Numbered from the stretch's first letter, positions 43,841 through 55,395 are shown. The stretch: DNA of 64,000 bases from Bdellovibrio sp. KM01 (GCF_013752535.1 NZ_CP058348.1:1-64000); one strand, 5' to 3'. The notes: generated by a model not told the origin, from the letters alone. Numbers and translations are program-made.

Positions 43841-46000
43841 TTGCAAGGAATGCGACTTAAACGGTTGATACCGTTTGCTATGCTAGCTGGATGCTTTGCA
43901 TGGTCAAGCCATACAGGTGGTTTGAAGTACATCCCTATTTACGAAGGCCTTACAATTCGTGCGCAAAAAAGTTCTCCTCCGCACGTAGCATTCGAAGAAA
44001 CAATTCGTCCAAATTCAAATTTTAGCGAGTGGGATCATTTTCAGTCCATGATGCCTGTGGCATTGGGGGTTGAAAAAAAGTCTCCGGCACTATTCGCGAA
44101 AAAGGTCGTCCTCGCTGAGATGACTATTCAAAAGCAAGTTGAGACTGTGGCGACAAATGTTCGCAGTGAAGCTTCTTCAGCGAGTGTAGGTTACAGCGCC
44201 GATGATGCCTGGATGTCCCAACTGTCCAATGCCCAAAGAAACCGTCTGCAGGCTGCGCAAGTTCGTGATGATGTTTTAAATCACGATTGGCAGCAAGAGC
44301 CGTCATGGGCTGAATCAGCAGCAGCGGCTTTAGAAAAATCTGGTCTTATTAATTCACGCGGAGATGTTTTAGCTCCGAATAATAAAAAAGGCATCGCTGT
44401 TAATGGTGTTCGTGGGGAATCTTTGGATCGCCCTTCGGTTCAACGTTCCAGTGCGTCCGATGTTAATCAAAATAGCTTCGCTTCTTCAGCAAATGGCAGC
44501 GACGGCAGCCAATCTTTTGTTGGTGGAAATAGTTCTTCTGCCGTAACGACGGGAGTTCGCAGAATCGTCGGCCCGATCGAAATCACAGGTGGTTTGGCTG
44601 TTACGAACGAACATCATATTGAAATTCGTCGCAACGATGAGGGTGTACTTAAAGAACTGGGTCGAGTTGATCTGATGAAAGGCACTTATAATATCGATGT
44701 TGAGCAAACGACTGGAACTGTGGTTGCCCGCCTGGTGAATAAAGAAGGCAAAACTATGGGTGAAGGCAGCTTCCGTTTGAATCGTTTGGTTGCAGGAACC
44801 CAAAATCTTCTGTCGGGTCCAAAAATCAAAGTCGAACCACACCCTGATTACACAGTTGCTTTAACGGGGGCTTACAACTCGAAGGCAAATGATGCGGCTC
44901 CAGCGCAAACTCGCGTGACCTTTGTTAAAGGTGTCAGTGATGTGAAAGTAAACCGCGAAGGCATTGCCTCGATGGAAAATGTCACACGAGGATCTTCAAC
45001 CGTGATGAGGGCGGCCGCTCCAAAGCATTTAGAAACCACCAACTTGATAGTCTCCGGTAAAGAGTCTCGTTCGACACTTTACCCTGAATCTATGGTGACG
45101 GCGTTGATGGATATCATCGCACAACACAGAAATGAATCCTATGAAGGCGCACCTTCCCTGATCTGGGGCAAGGTGATGCTGGATGGAAAGCCGGTATCAG
45201 GAATCGAAGTAACGGTTGAAACAGCTCCGGATTTGAAGCCAATTTATTTCAATCAGTTTATGATGCCGGACATGAACCTGACTAAGACCAGCGATAACGG
45301 TCTTTATGTTTTCGTTCAAGTTCCGACTGGATTCCACTCTTTGCTAGCGACAAGATCAGATTCGATCTTTGGTTACGTTAACGTCGTTTCTGAAGAAGGC
45401 GCCGTTGCCCAGGGGGACTTGGAAGCGACAATGAAAAACGAGTCGGTTCCACTAAGAGTTTTTGATGCTTTCAGCGGCGAGCCGATTTCAGCGACAGTCA
45501 CGATGCAGTCTTTGTCAGAGGACCTTTCCGTGCCCACGGGTGCAACGACGGTCAGCCTGCCACACTTGAATCGCTTTGGTCTGACAAGAGTTCATGCTGA
45601 CGGCGCAGATTATATCCCCGCCCGTTATGTATATAATGACAACGATGATTTCATCCATTTTCCGTTGGTTCGGTGGGAATGGCTAAGAGCTATTAAATCG
45701 TTTATGAAAATTAACGAAATGCCAAAGTCTGGATTAATTGTTGGTTTCGTTCCTGATGAGGACTTTGAAGTATTCTTGGCGGCATACGATAACTTCAATC
45801 AGCAAGACATCGTGTACTTTGACATGCAAGGTCGCATCCTGCAGAACCATAAAGGCGCTGCGGGAGGTGGATTTGTTATCTATAATGTACCAGAAGATAC
45901 TCACGAAGTGGTGGTTACCGGAACTCGCACGCAAAAGATTTACTCTCGTGTTGTTCCAGTCGATGCAAACTCGTTATCGGTTCTTAATTTTAGAGAATAG
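43841..46000 (+). CDS. Large exported protein with carboxypeptidase-regulatory-like domain
   Basis: About 719 residues. The N-terminus has a short hydrophobic stretch with LAGC, possibly a lipobox. A low-complexity Ser/Asn region follows (about 180-240). Residues near 435-525 resemble a carboxypeptidase regulatory-like fold (LIWGKVMLDGKPVSGIEVTV, TSDNGLYVFVQVPTGFHSLL), typical of outer-surface proteins. The end region may be further beta domains. Start choice is uncertain: TTG 43841 has GGGGAG 4 bp upstream, ATG 43850 is 13 bp away. Function is unknown. It overlaps convergent murD by 11 bp. Confidence 0.7.
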   Translation: MQGMRLKRLIPFAMLAGCFAWSSHTGGLKYIPIYEGLTIRAQKSSPPHVAFEETIRPNSNFSEWDHFQSMMPVALGVEKKSPALFAKKVVLAEMTIQKQVETVATNVRSEASSASVGYSADDAWMSQLSNAQRNRLQAAQVRDDVLNHDWQQEPSWAESAAAALEKSGLINSRGDVLAPNNKKGIAVNGVRGESLDRPSVQRSSASDVNQNSFASSANGSDGSQSFVGGNSSSAVTTGVRRIVGPIEITGGLAVTNEHHIEIRRNDEGVLKELGRVDLMKGTYNIDVEQTTGTVVARLVNKEGKTMGEGSFRLNRLVAGTQNLLSGPKIKVEPHPDYTVALTGAYNSKANDAAPAQTRVTFVKGVSDVKVNREGIASMENVTRGSSTVMRAAAPKHLETTNLIVSGKESRSTLYPESMVTALMDIIAQHRNESYEGAPSLIWGKVMLDGKPVSGIEVTVETAPDLKPIYFNQFMMPDMNLTKTSDNGLYVFVQVPTGFHSLLATRSDSIFGYVNVVSEEGAVAQGDLEATMKNESVPLRVFDAFSGEPISATVTMQSLSEDLSVPTGATTVSLPHLNRFGLTRVHADGADYIPARYVYNDNDDFIHFPLVRWEWLRAIKSFMKINEMPKSGLIVGFVPDEDFEVFLAAYDNFNQQDIVYFDMQGRILQNHKGAAGGGFVIYNVPEDTHEVVVTGTRTQKIYSRVVPVDANSLSVLNFRE

Positions 46001-47294
46001 AAAACTCAGAAACCTTCATTTTAAAGAAATCTCCGCGATCTTCAAATGATTTAAATTCATCAAGGCTTGTTCCGCCAGGGCTTAACAAAACTGTGTCGGC
46101 GGCTTTTACCTTTGAAAAGATGTATCCGATAGCTTCATCCAGGCGGGCGAAACTATTTCCCTTAAGTTGAGATTTGCTTTGAGCAATAGCTCGGCACTCA
46201 CCAAAAAATACGAATTCAGTGCGATTCATTTTAGACAAAGACGACAACTGTTCCCATGGAAGATTTTTGTCTCTGCCACCCAAAAGCAAAAATAAAACTC
46301 CGTCAGGATGAAGAGTATCGGAAGCTGCAGTAGCAGCGATCATCACACTATCAAGTGCCGTGGCCTTGCTGTCGTTAATGAAACGCACGCCCTTGACCTC
46401 ACCCAGATTTTCCAAGCGGTGGCTAAGACCTTTAAAGTTTTTCATCGCTTCAACAGCCGCGTTTGGCCATCCGGCCTCCATGGCTAGTGCTGTTGCCAGC
46501 GCCATGTTATCCTGATTGTGTTGGCCAATTAGTTGCGCTTTTTGCAACTGATAGGACTGAAGTTCGGAGTCTTTTTTGGAGACCACTTTGACTTGATTTG
46601 AGGGCTTCTGGGCCTTTGAGTACTCGATCAAGTCACCACCCTCTGAATTTAAAAGCATCTTATTCTTGGTCATTCCCAAGATACTCCACTTAGTTTGATA
46701 GTAGTGCTCGATGCTGTCGTATCGCTCTAAATGATTCGAAGTGAAGTAGGTGATGGCTGAATAATCCAAAGACAAAAGATCGCAATTTTCCAACTGATAG
46801 CTGGAAAGTTCTAAGACAACCCAGTCAGCGACGGGACGCTTCTTTTCAACTACTTCCGCGGCGTAGGTCGCAAAAGGAATTCCCAAATTGCCGCCAACAA
46901 AGCCATTTTTGGAAAAGCCCTCAAGACCAGCCTGAAGAAGAGACACCGTCGTACTTTTTCCTACTGATCCGGTAACACCGATTAGTTTTTCAGTGGACAA
47001 ACATGAGCACGCCAAAGTGATTTCACTGGTGATGCGAATCCCCTGATTTTTTGCGTCTTTGATCCATGCAGATGCCAAGGGAACGCCGGGAGAAACCACA
47101 AGAGTCTGTGGTTTACCTTCAGACATGAGTTTATTTGAATCCTTGAAGTCAGCTGAATCCAGTTTTCCGTCGAAAGTTAGAATGTTTTCTGGGCTGATTC
47201 CGCAAGCCACAAGTAAGCGCTTCGCGGAGTCTCCGCTTTTTCCCATACCTACGATAGCAATTGGTGTCTTCAGGTTCTTGATATATTGGCTCAT
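45990..47294 (-). CDS. murD: UDP-N-acetylmuramoylalanine--D-glutamate ligase
   Basis: Adds D-glutamate to UDP-MurNAc-L-Ala in the cytoplasmic stage of peptidoglycan synthesis. The 434-residue product starts IAIVGMGKSGDSAKRLL, has the ATP loop GVTGSVGKSTT near 113, the ELSSYQLE block, LIGQHNQDNMALA and the C-domain LSHRLE and DSKATALDSV. I chose ATG 47294 from this conserved N-terminus; a longer frame reaches 47351 but overlaps the divergent gene. It stands alone, away from any division-wall cluster in this window. Confidence 0.93.
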   Translation of the reverse strand: MSQYIKNLKTPIAIVGMGKSGDSAKRLLVACGISPENILTFDGKLDSADFKDSNKLMSEGKPQTLVVSPGVPLASAWIKDAKNQGIRITSEITLACSCLSTEKLIGVTGSVGKSTTVSLLQAGLEGFSKNGFVGGNLGIPFATYAAEVVEKKRPVADWVVLELSSYQLENCDLLSLDYSAITYFTSNHLERYDSIEHYYQTKWSILGMTKNKMLLNSEGGDLIEYSKAQKPSNQVKVVSKKDSELQSYQLQKAQLIGQHNQDNMALATALAMEAGWPNAAVEAMKNFKGLSHRLENLGEVKGVRFINDSKATALDSVMIAATAASDTLHPDGVLFLLLGGRDKNLPWEQLSSLSKMNRTEFVFFGECRAIAQSKSQLKGNSFARLDEAIGYIFSKVKAADTVLLSPGGTSLDEFKSFEDRGDFFKMKVSEFSIL

Positions 47295-47323
47295 CTGGCA
47301 GATAGTATTATTAGGAGGGTGTT

Positions 47324-48787
47324 TTGCCCACTTCTTTTTTTGCGCATCCAAAGTCTGATTTTAAATCAGCGCAATATACAGCAATCATCAGCGACCTGCA
47401 TCTAACTGAAGCAGAGCCGGTGAACTTGCGTTTTCCTTTATGGAAAAAATTTAAGACTCGCCAGTTTTTCTATGATGATGTTTTTGAAACGTTTCTAAGA
47501 CATATTGAACAGCGTGCGCAGGGAGCTCCTGTTGAGCTGATTTTGAATGGCGATATTTTCGACTTTGATAGCGTAATGAATTTGCCCGAGGAGCCAGTGT
47601 TTCGCATCAGCTGGCTTGAAAAACATCGTGGACTGTATCCGCATGCAGAAAGATCTCGTCACAAAATTGAAGTGATTCTGCGCGATCACATGCCGTTTGT
47701 CAGATCTTTGAAAGAGTTTATTCTTCGCGGAAATCGTGCAGTATTTGTCATTGGGAATCATGACCTGGAATTGCACTTTTTGGAAGTGCAAGACGAGATT
47801 ATGAGGCATTTGAATTTGCCTGAAGATAAACGTGAAGAAGTGCGTTTCGTCGAATGGTTCTATATCAGCAACCAAGATACATTGATTGAGCACGGTAATC
47901 AGTATGACCCGTATTGTATGTGTGAAGATCCCGTGAACCCGTTTGTTCGTGGATACAACTATGTGGCACTGAAACTCCCGTTTGGAAATTTGGCCTGTCG
48001 CTATATTTCCAACGGTATGGGGTTCTTTAATCCTCACGTCGATACGAACTATATTATGACTCTGAAAGAGTACATTCTGTTCTTTTTTAAATATATCTGG
48101 AGAGCACAACCGGGCTTAGTATTCACTTGGTTCTGGGGATCGCTTGCGACTTTGGTGCATTCGTTCTTTGACCGTCTTTCTGCGCCGATACGCAATCCTT
48201 TAAAAATTGAGGACCGTATCGAAGTAATTGCGGAAAAATCCAATGCAGAACCGCGTATGGTTCGAGAAATGAAGGAGCTTTTTGTCGCACCCGCTGCAAG
48301 TGAGCCGATGCTCCTGGCTCGAGAGCTTTGGCTTGATCGCGCCTTTATTGTGTTCATTGCGTTCTTTTTGATCTTTGAATTGATGGTTTTTGTTCGCTCC
48401 GTTTATGAAATTTCATTTTTCTGGGCGTTTATTCCCCTGTTTTTGCTGTTGCCGTTCTTTTTGTTCTACAGCAAATCGGTCACATCGTTGGTTTCCAGTT
48501 ACAAAGAACCGGATGATCGGGTTTTGGCTATGGCGAGTGCCATCACTAAAGTGAAACGAATTGTTTACGGGCATACGCACCACACAAGACATGAAATTAT
48601 CGGTTCCGTGGAACACCTAAACAGTGGATGCTGGTCTCCGGCATTCCTGGATGTTGAGTGTACAAAACCGATTGATCAAAAAACCTTTGTTTGGATCTCT
48701 CCTGGAGAACATAATTCTCGTCAGGCAGAGCTTTGTAAGTTTGTAGACGGAACCACTGAAGTAATGACAGGTAATCGCGGCGCTTAA
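47324..48787 (+). CDS. Membrane metallophosphoesterase (LpxH-like fold)
   Basis: A 487-residue calcineurin-type phosphoesterase. Metal motifs are SDLHL near 23, GDIFDFD near 85, GNHDLELH near 147 and EHGNQYD near 188. Two membrane helices (about 341-361 and 366-386) interrupt the fold before the last metal motif GHTHHTR near 416-422. The family includes the lipid A enzyme LpxH, but the length and membrane hairpin differ, so the substrate is open. The start is TTG, backed by a strong AGGAGGG (47313-47319). Confidence 0.82.
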   Translation: MPTSFFAHPKSDFKSAQYTAIISDLHLTEAEPVNLRFPLWKKFKTRQFFYDDVFETFLRHIEQRAQGAPVELILNGDIFDFDSVMNLPEEPVFRISWLEKHRGLYPHAERSRHKIEVILRDHMPFVRSLKEFILRGNRAVFVIGNHDLELHFLEVQDEIMRHLNLPEDKREEVRFVEWFYISNQDTLIEHGNQYDPYCMCEDPVNPFVRGYNYVALKLPFGNLACRYISNGMGFFNPHVDTNYIMTLKEYILFFFKYIWRAQPGLVFTWFWGSLATLVHSFFDRLSAPIRNPLKIEDRIEVIAEKSNAEPRMVREMKELFVAPAASEPMLLARELWLDRAFIVFIAFFLIFELMVFVRSVYEISFFWAFIPLFLLLPFFLFYSKSVTSLVSSYKEPDDRVLAMASAITKVKRIVYGHTHHTRHEIIGSVEHLNSGCWSPAFLDVECTKPIDQKTFVWISPGEHNSRQAELCKFVDGTTEVMTGNRGA

Positions 48788-48891
48788 CCGCTCAACATTA
48801 TTGCGCCGCAAAAAGATTTCCCATTGTCAATTATAGGTCCCTTATGCAAACCTTTTACTGTTCAATTTTTAACTAAGGATGGAGAGTCATC

Positions 48892-49086
48892 ATGGCAGAA
48901 GTACTTGTTGTAACTAGCAAAGTGAAAAAACTTATCAAAGAAAAAGGTGGCATGAACACTTCCGCTGAAACTATCGACGTTCTCAGCAAAGCTATCGAGC
49001 AACTTTGCCTTAAAGGTGTAGAGTCTGCAAAAGCTGACGGCCGTAAAACAGTTATGGCTCGCGATATCGTTATCGATCACCTTTAA
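48892..49086 (+). CDS. Bacterial histone-fold protein (Bd0055/HBb type)
   Basis: A 64-residue basic protein made of a single histone fold: helix 1 (SKVKKLIKEKG), loop with MNTSAETI, a long helix 2 (DVLSKAIEQLCLKGVESAKADG), then loop RKTVMARDIV as in the R-T and D elements of archaeal histones. It closely matches my memory of B. bacteriovorus Bd0055, a major chromatin protein shown to bind DNA in an unconventional way. No tail is present. The ATG follows GGAGAG. The gene is monocistronic: a strong terminator follows and no gene is cotranscribed. Confidence 0.93.
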   Translation: MAEVLVVTSKVKKLIKEKGGMNTSAETIDVLSKAIEQLCLKGVESAKADGRKTVMARDIVIDHL

Positions 49087-49106
49087 TTTTGAATTAAAGA
49101 CGATAC

Positions 49107-49144
49107 GAAAAAACCCACAGCCAAAAACTGTGGGTTTTTTATTT
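49107..49144. terminator. Bidirectional terminator between histone and ligA
   Basis: AAAAAACCCACAG, a CCAAAAA loop and CTGTGGGTTTTTT form a perfect stem with A-tract and T-tract on either side. It can stop transcription of the histone gene (plus) and of ligA (minus), which ends at 49146. Confidence 0.93.
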
Positions 49145-49145
49145 T

Positions 49146-51170
<2,025 letters not shown>

Positions 51171-51286
51171 TCACGCAATTGCGTACGCCCCTGCGGCGCT
51201 TCAAGGTCTAGAGGCCGATTCGCTTGATGACTGACACGGGAATTTTGAATATTCTCATCGCTGGAATTGCTCCTAAGGAGATTGTC

Positions 51287-51568
51287 ATGATCGATAAAAA
51301 AGCTATCGAACACATCGCCAAGCTGGCTCGACTGCAAATCACGGATGCCGAGGCTGCCGAATTCAGCGCGCAGATGGAAAAAATCCTCCAGAATTTTAAA
51401 AAAATTGAGAATATCAATACTCAGGGTGTGGAACCCATGGTGACGCCAACGGAAATCGAATCTTTTTGGCGCGAAGACCAGGTTGTTCAAAACTACAAAC
51501 CTGAAGACATGGTAGCCAATGCACCTGATCGCGCCGGAAATCTGTTTAAAGTCCCGCCTGTGGTATAG
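51287..51568 (+). CDS. gatC: Asp/Glu-tRNA amidotransferase subunit C
   Basis: GatC is the small subunit that stabilises GatA in the transamidosome making Gln-tRNA and/or Asn-tRNA. The 93-residue product starts MIDKKAIEHIAKLARLQI, the GatC signature, and ends with APDRAGNLFKVPPVV. I chose ATG 51287 behind AAGGAG (51274-51279); a longer frame from 51224 adds a non-conserved stretch. First gene of gatCAB. Confidence 0.95.
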   Translation: MIDKKAIEHIAKLARLQITDAEAAEFSAQMEKILQNFKKIENINTQGVEPMVTPTEIESFWREDQVVQNYKPEDMVANAPDRAGNLFKVPPVV

Positions 51569-51577
51569 GAGTTGATC

Positions 51578-53050
51578 GTGGATTTAACTTTTGCCTCGTT
51601 AAGTGAGATCTCTGAAGCGGTAAAATCAAAAAAAGTGAGTGCGAAAGAAGTAGCCGCGCATTTTCAAAAAAGAATCGAGTCACTTGATCCAAAATTGAAC
51701 GCGTTTACTTCGCATAATCCGAATGCTCTTGAAGATGCCGAAAGTACGGATTCAAGGATTGCAAAGGGCGAAGACGTCGGTCTGCTTGCGGGCGTGCCTT
51801 TTGGCATTAAAGAAATGCTTTGCACCAAAGATTTAAAAACGACAGCGGGCTCAAAGATTTTAAGTAACTTTGTTCCACCTTATGATTCGACCGTGGTTGC
51901 GCGACTGAAAAAACAAGGCGTCACAGTCATGGGAAAATTGAATCAAGATGAATTCGCGATGGGTTCTTCGAATGAAACATCTTTTTTTGGTGCAGTAAAG
52001 AATCCCTGGGATGTAAATCGCGTACCCGGTGGATCTTCTGGTGGATCCGCTGCAGCCCAAGCGGCTCGATTGGTTGCAGGCACAATTGGAACTGATACGG
52101 GTGGATCCATTCGACAACCAGCAAGTTTCTGTGGAATTGTGGGAGTAAAGCCTACGTATGGACGTGTCAGTCGTTACGGAATTATTGCGTTTGCTTCGTC
52201 GCTGGATCAAGCCGGCCCCATGGTCAGCTCAGTTAAAGATGCGGCGCTGACGATGGAAGTAATTTCCGGCCATGATCCGATGGACTCAACTTCATCTCAA
52301 AAATTAGTTCCTGCGTGGTCTCAGAAACTTTCGACTGATGTGAAAGGTGTAAAGATCGGCGTGATCAAAGAATATATGAAGGGCGGCTTGGACGCCGATA
52401 CTGAAAAAACTTTCAGCGAATCTTTGAACACTTTAAAAAGCATGGGTGCGGAGATTGTTGAAGTTTCTGTATCAATGTCAGAATTTGCCGTGCCTATTTA
52501 CTATCTGATCGCAACAAGTGAAGCGTCTTCAAATTTAGCTCGCTATGATGGAGTTCGTTATGGCTACCGCGCGGAATTTTCAAGCCTTGCAGGCGTAGAG
52601 CTTGAAGACTTTTATGCAAAAACTCGCGGTGAAGGATTTGGCCAAGAAGTAAAACGCAGAATCATGTTGGGTACATATTGTCTTTCAAGCGGTTATTATG
52701 ACGCTTACTATACCAAGGCAGGTCAAGTTCGTCGCATGTTGACTGAGCAATATCTGGCGGCGTTTAAAAAATGCGACGTGATTTTGAGTCCGGTAACAAC
52801 TTCGCCGGCCTTTAAAATAGGTGAATTAGTATCAGATCCGTTGGCGATGTATATGAATGACATCTTTACAACTTCTACAAACTTAGCGGGTCTGCCAGGC
52901 ATGAGTGTTCCTTTTGGAGCATCTCACGCCGGTTTGCCAATTGGTGTCCAGGTCACAGCAAATCACTTTGATGAGCAACGCATGCTGAATGTGGCTGCGG
53001 CCTTGGAATCGGTTTCTCCGGTGAAAGGAAGAAAACCCCATGTCATATAG
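51578..53050 (+). CDS. gatA: Asp/Glu-tRNA amidotransferase subunit A
   Basis: The amidase subunit, which releases ammonia from glutamine. The Lys-cisSer-Ser triad is visible: Lys in GIKEMLCTKD near 74, Ser in PGGSSGGSAAA near 150 and Ser in GTDTGGSIRQPASFCG near 174. The length is 490 residues. The start is GTG with AGGAG 6 bp upstream (51567-51571); a TTG two codons earlier overlaps that ribosome site. The end overlaps gatB by 11 bp. Confidence 0.96.
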   Translation: MDLTFASLSEISEAVKSKKVSAKEVAAHFQKRIESLDPKLNAFTSHNPNALEDAESTDSRIAKGEDVGLLAGVPFGIKEMLCTKDLKTTAGSKILSNFVPPYDSTVVARLKKQGVTVMGKLNQDEFAMGSSNETSFFGAVKNPWDVNRVPGGSSGGSAAAQAARLVAGTIGTDTGGSIRQPASFCGIVGVKPTYGRVSRYGIIAFASSLDQAGPMVSSVKDAALTMEVISGHDPMDSTSSQKLVPAWSQKLSTDVKGVKIGVIKEYMKGGLDADTEKTFSESLNTLKSMGAEIVEVSVSMSEFAVPIYYLIATSEASSNLARYDGVRYGYRAEFSSLAGVELEDFYAKTRGEGFGQEVKRRIMLGTYCLSSGYYDAYYTKAGQVRRMLTEQYLAAFKKCDVILSPVTTSPAFKIGELVSDPLAMYMNDIFTTSTNLAGLPGMSVPFGASHAGLPIGVQVTANHFDEQRMLNVAAALESVSPVKGRKPHVI

Positions 53051-54473
53051 AGGTTATGAACCTGTCATCGGTATCGAAATTCATGTGCAGCTGCAGACGC
53101 ACAGTAAAATGTTTTGCGCGGACGCAACGAACTTTGATGCAGCCGACAATGAAAATGTATCGCCGGTCAGCGCAGGCATGCCGGGAACCTTGCCGGTCGT
53201 AAATAAACGCGCTATCGAATTCGGAATTAAAACTGGATTGGCATTGGGCTGTGATATCAGAAGAAAATCTGTCTTTGCTAGAAAGAACTATTTTTATCCA
53301 GACATGCCCAAGGGCTATCAGATTTCTCAGTATGAACAGCCGATCTGTGAGAATGGAAAAATCACATTCAAAGTAAATGGTGTGGATAAAACTGTTAATA
53401 TCTCTCGAGCGCATTTGGAAGAAGACGCAGGAAAATCAAATCACAGTGGTGCGCACACTCTTATTAATTTAAATCGTGCCGGCATTCCACTTTTGGAAGT
53501 CGTGACCGGTCCTGATTTGCGTTCGCCGGCGGAAGCTGCGGAATACGGGCGTACTATTCGTCAAATTGTTCGCTACCTTGATGTCTGTGACGGAAACCTT
53601 GAGGAGGGATCGTTGCGCTGTGATTGCAATGTCTCCGTTCGAAAAACCGGTGCTGAGCAATTTGGAACGAAAGTCGAAATCAAGAACGTGAACTCTTTCC
53701 GCTTTGTTGAAAAAGCGATCGAGTACGAAATTGAAAGACAGATCGATGAACTTGAACGTGGCGGGAAAATCATTCAGGAAACCCGACTGTGGGATCCTGA
53801 TAAAAATCGTACCTTTTCGATGCGTTCAAAAGAAGATGCTCAAGACTATCGCTATTTCCCTGACCCAGATTTGCTGCCACTGATTGTTACAGATCAGTGG
53901 ATTGAGCAACTTCGTCAGGAACTTCCAGAGCTACCAATTGCCAGAGCCAAAAGATTTCACGAAGAACACAGTCTTCCGGAATCCGATGCGCAGGTTCTGA
54001 CAATTGAAAAATCGGTGGCGGACTTTTACGAAGCCACAGCCCAGGCATCTAAAAATCATAAAGCCTCGGCGAACTGGATTATGTCAGAATTGATGCGTGA
54101 GTTAAATACGGCAAATATGGATATCGATAAATCACCGATTAAACCCGCGCAATTAGGAAAAATGATTGCGATGATCGACGCTGGCACAATATCGGGAAAA
54201 ATGGCAAAATCCGTTTTTCAAGAAATGTGGGATTCGGGTAAAGAGCCAGATACTATCGTAAAAGAAAAAGGACTTGTGCAAATCACCGATACGTCGGCGA
54301 TTGAAAAAATTGTCGATGAAGTTTTGGTGAATAATGCTCAGGCGGTCGAAGACCATAAATCCGGCAAAAAGAAAAATCTCTTTGGATTCTTTGTGGGAGC
54401 GGTTATGAAGGCTTCCAAAGGCCAAGCCAGCCCGGATCTGGTAAATAAGATTCTGCAGGAGAAACTTAAGTAA
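53040..54473 (+). CDS. gatB: Asp/Glu-tRNA amidotransferase subunit B
   Basis: GatB binds the misacylated tRNA and activates it with ATP before amidation. The 477-residue product has the opening YEPVIGIEIHVQL, FARKNYFYPDMPKGYQISQYEQP, and the LEEDAGKSNH metal/ATP region, and ends with the helical YqeY-like tail (GFFVGAVMKASKGQASPDLVNKIL). The cluster implies indirect Gln-tRNA or Asn-tRNA synthesis in this organism. Confidence 0.96.
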   Translation: MSYRGYEPVIGIEIHVQLQTHSKMFCADATNFDAADNENVSPVSAGMPGTLPVVNKRAIEFGIKTGLALGCDIRRKSVFARKNYFYPDMPKGYQISQYEQPICENGKITFKVNGVDKTVNISRAHLEEDAGKSNHSGAHTLINLNRAGIPLLEVVTGPDLRSPAEAAEYGRTIRQIVRYLDVCDGNLEEGSLRCDCNVSVRKTGAEQFGTKVEIKNVNSFRFVEKAIEYEIERQIDELERGGKIIQETRLWDPDKNRTFSMRSKEDAQDYRYFPDPDLLPLIVTDQWIEQLRQELPELPIARAKRFHEEHSLPESDAQVLTIEKSVADFYEATAQASKNHKASANWIMSELMRELNTANMDIDKSPIKPAQLGKMIAMIDAGTISGKMAKSVFQEMWDSGKEPDTIVKEKGLVQITDTSAIEKIVDEVLVNNAQAVEDHKSGKKKNLFGFFVGAVMKASKGQASPDLVNKILQEKLK

Positions 54474-54474
54474 T

Positions 54475-55395
54475 ATGAAAGTCGCAGCTCTTGATTTAGG
54501 AACGAATACCTTTTTATGTCTGATCGCCGAAGGTGATAAGAACGGAATCACCAAGGTTCATAAAGACTTGGTTGAAGTCGTGCGCCTGGGACAAGATGTG
54601 GATAAAACCGGAGAGCTTCATCCAGATGCACTTGTTCGCGCCAAAAAATGTCTGACAGGGTTTAAAAAAGAAATCGATAGGCATAACGTTGATAAAATTC
54701 TTGCGATGGCAACATCGGCTGCGCGTGATGCAAAGAATGGTCAGGATCTTTTTAATATCGGAAAAGAACTGGGTATTCCTATTGAAGTCATTCCTGGCGA
54801 AGACGAAGCACGCATCAGCTATCAAGGTGCAACCGGTGGCGTGATCGACCCTGCTAAAACCAATCTGGTGATTGACGTTGGTGGTGGTTCGACGGAGTTC
54901 ATCGTGGGGCATGGGGAAAAGATCCTGTTCGGCGAAAGTCTAAACATGGGTGGCGTTCGATTGACTGAAAGATTTGTTACGCAACAACCTGTTCCCCAAA
55001 ATGAACAAGCGAAACTTAATCTATATATAGATGAACAGCTTCAAAAAATTCTGCCAGATCTCCGCAAGTACAAACTGGATCAGATTCTGGCTGTTGCGGG
55101 CACCCCAACTTCAATCGTGGCCATTGAGGTGGGCGGCTTTGATGAAAAGAAAGTTGATAACTATTTCGTTACCAAAGAGAGATTGGAGCATTGGGTGAAT
55201 GTCTTTGCCCAAACTTCGGTCGAGGAAAAGCGAAGCAAGTACCACCTAGGGGGTCGTGCCGATATTATTTTTGCTGGAGCCTCCATCTTGTTAAATACAG
55301 TCAAAGCTTTGGGTATGGCGGGTATGGTTGTTTCTACTAAAGGGGTTAGATATGGCGTCGCTCTTGAGATGCTTCGTTCTGGGGATCATTCTTAG
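54475..55395 (+). CDS. Ppx/GppA-type phosphatase
   Basis: A 306-residue sugar kinase/actin-fold enzyme: phosphate loops AALDLGTNTFLCLIA at the N-terminus and LVIDVGGGSTEFIVG near 126, with LNMGGVRLTERF. Ppx/GppA enzymes hydrolyse polyphosphate and/or pppGpp. The short length without an extra C-terminal HD domain resembles the short type found beside other genes. It starts 1 bp after gatB and overlaps the DUF192 gene by 44 bp. Confidence 0.88.
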   Translation: MKVAALDLGTNTFLCLIAEGDKNGITKVHKDLVEVVRLGQDVDKTGELHPDALVRAKKCLTGFKKEIDRHNVDKILAMATSAARDAKNGQDLFNIGKELGIPIEVIPGEDEARISYQGATGGVIDPAKTNLVIDVGGGSTEFIVGHGEKILFGESLNMGGVRLTERFVTQQPVPQNEQAKLNLYIDEQLQKILPDLRKYKLDQILAVAGTPTSIVAIEVGGFDEKKVDNYFVTKERLEHWVNVFAQTSVEEKRSKYHLGGRADIIFAGASILLNTVKALGMAGMVVSTKGVRYGVALEMLRSGDHS

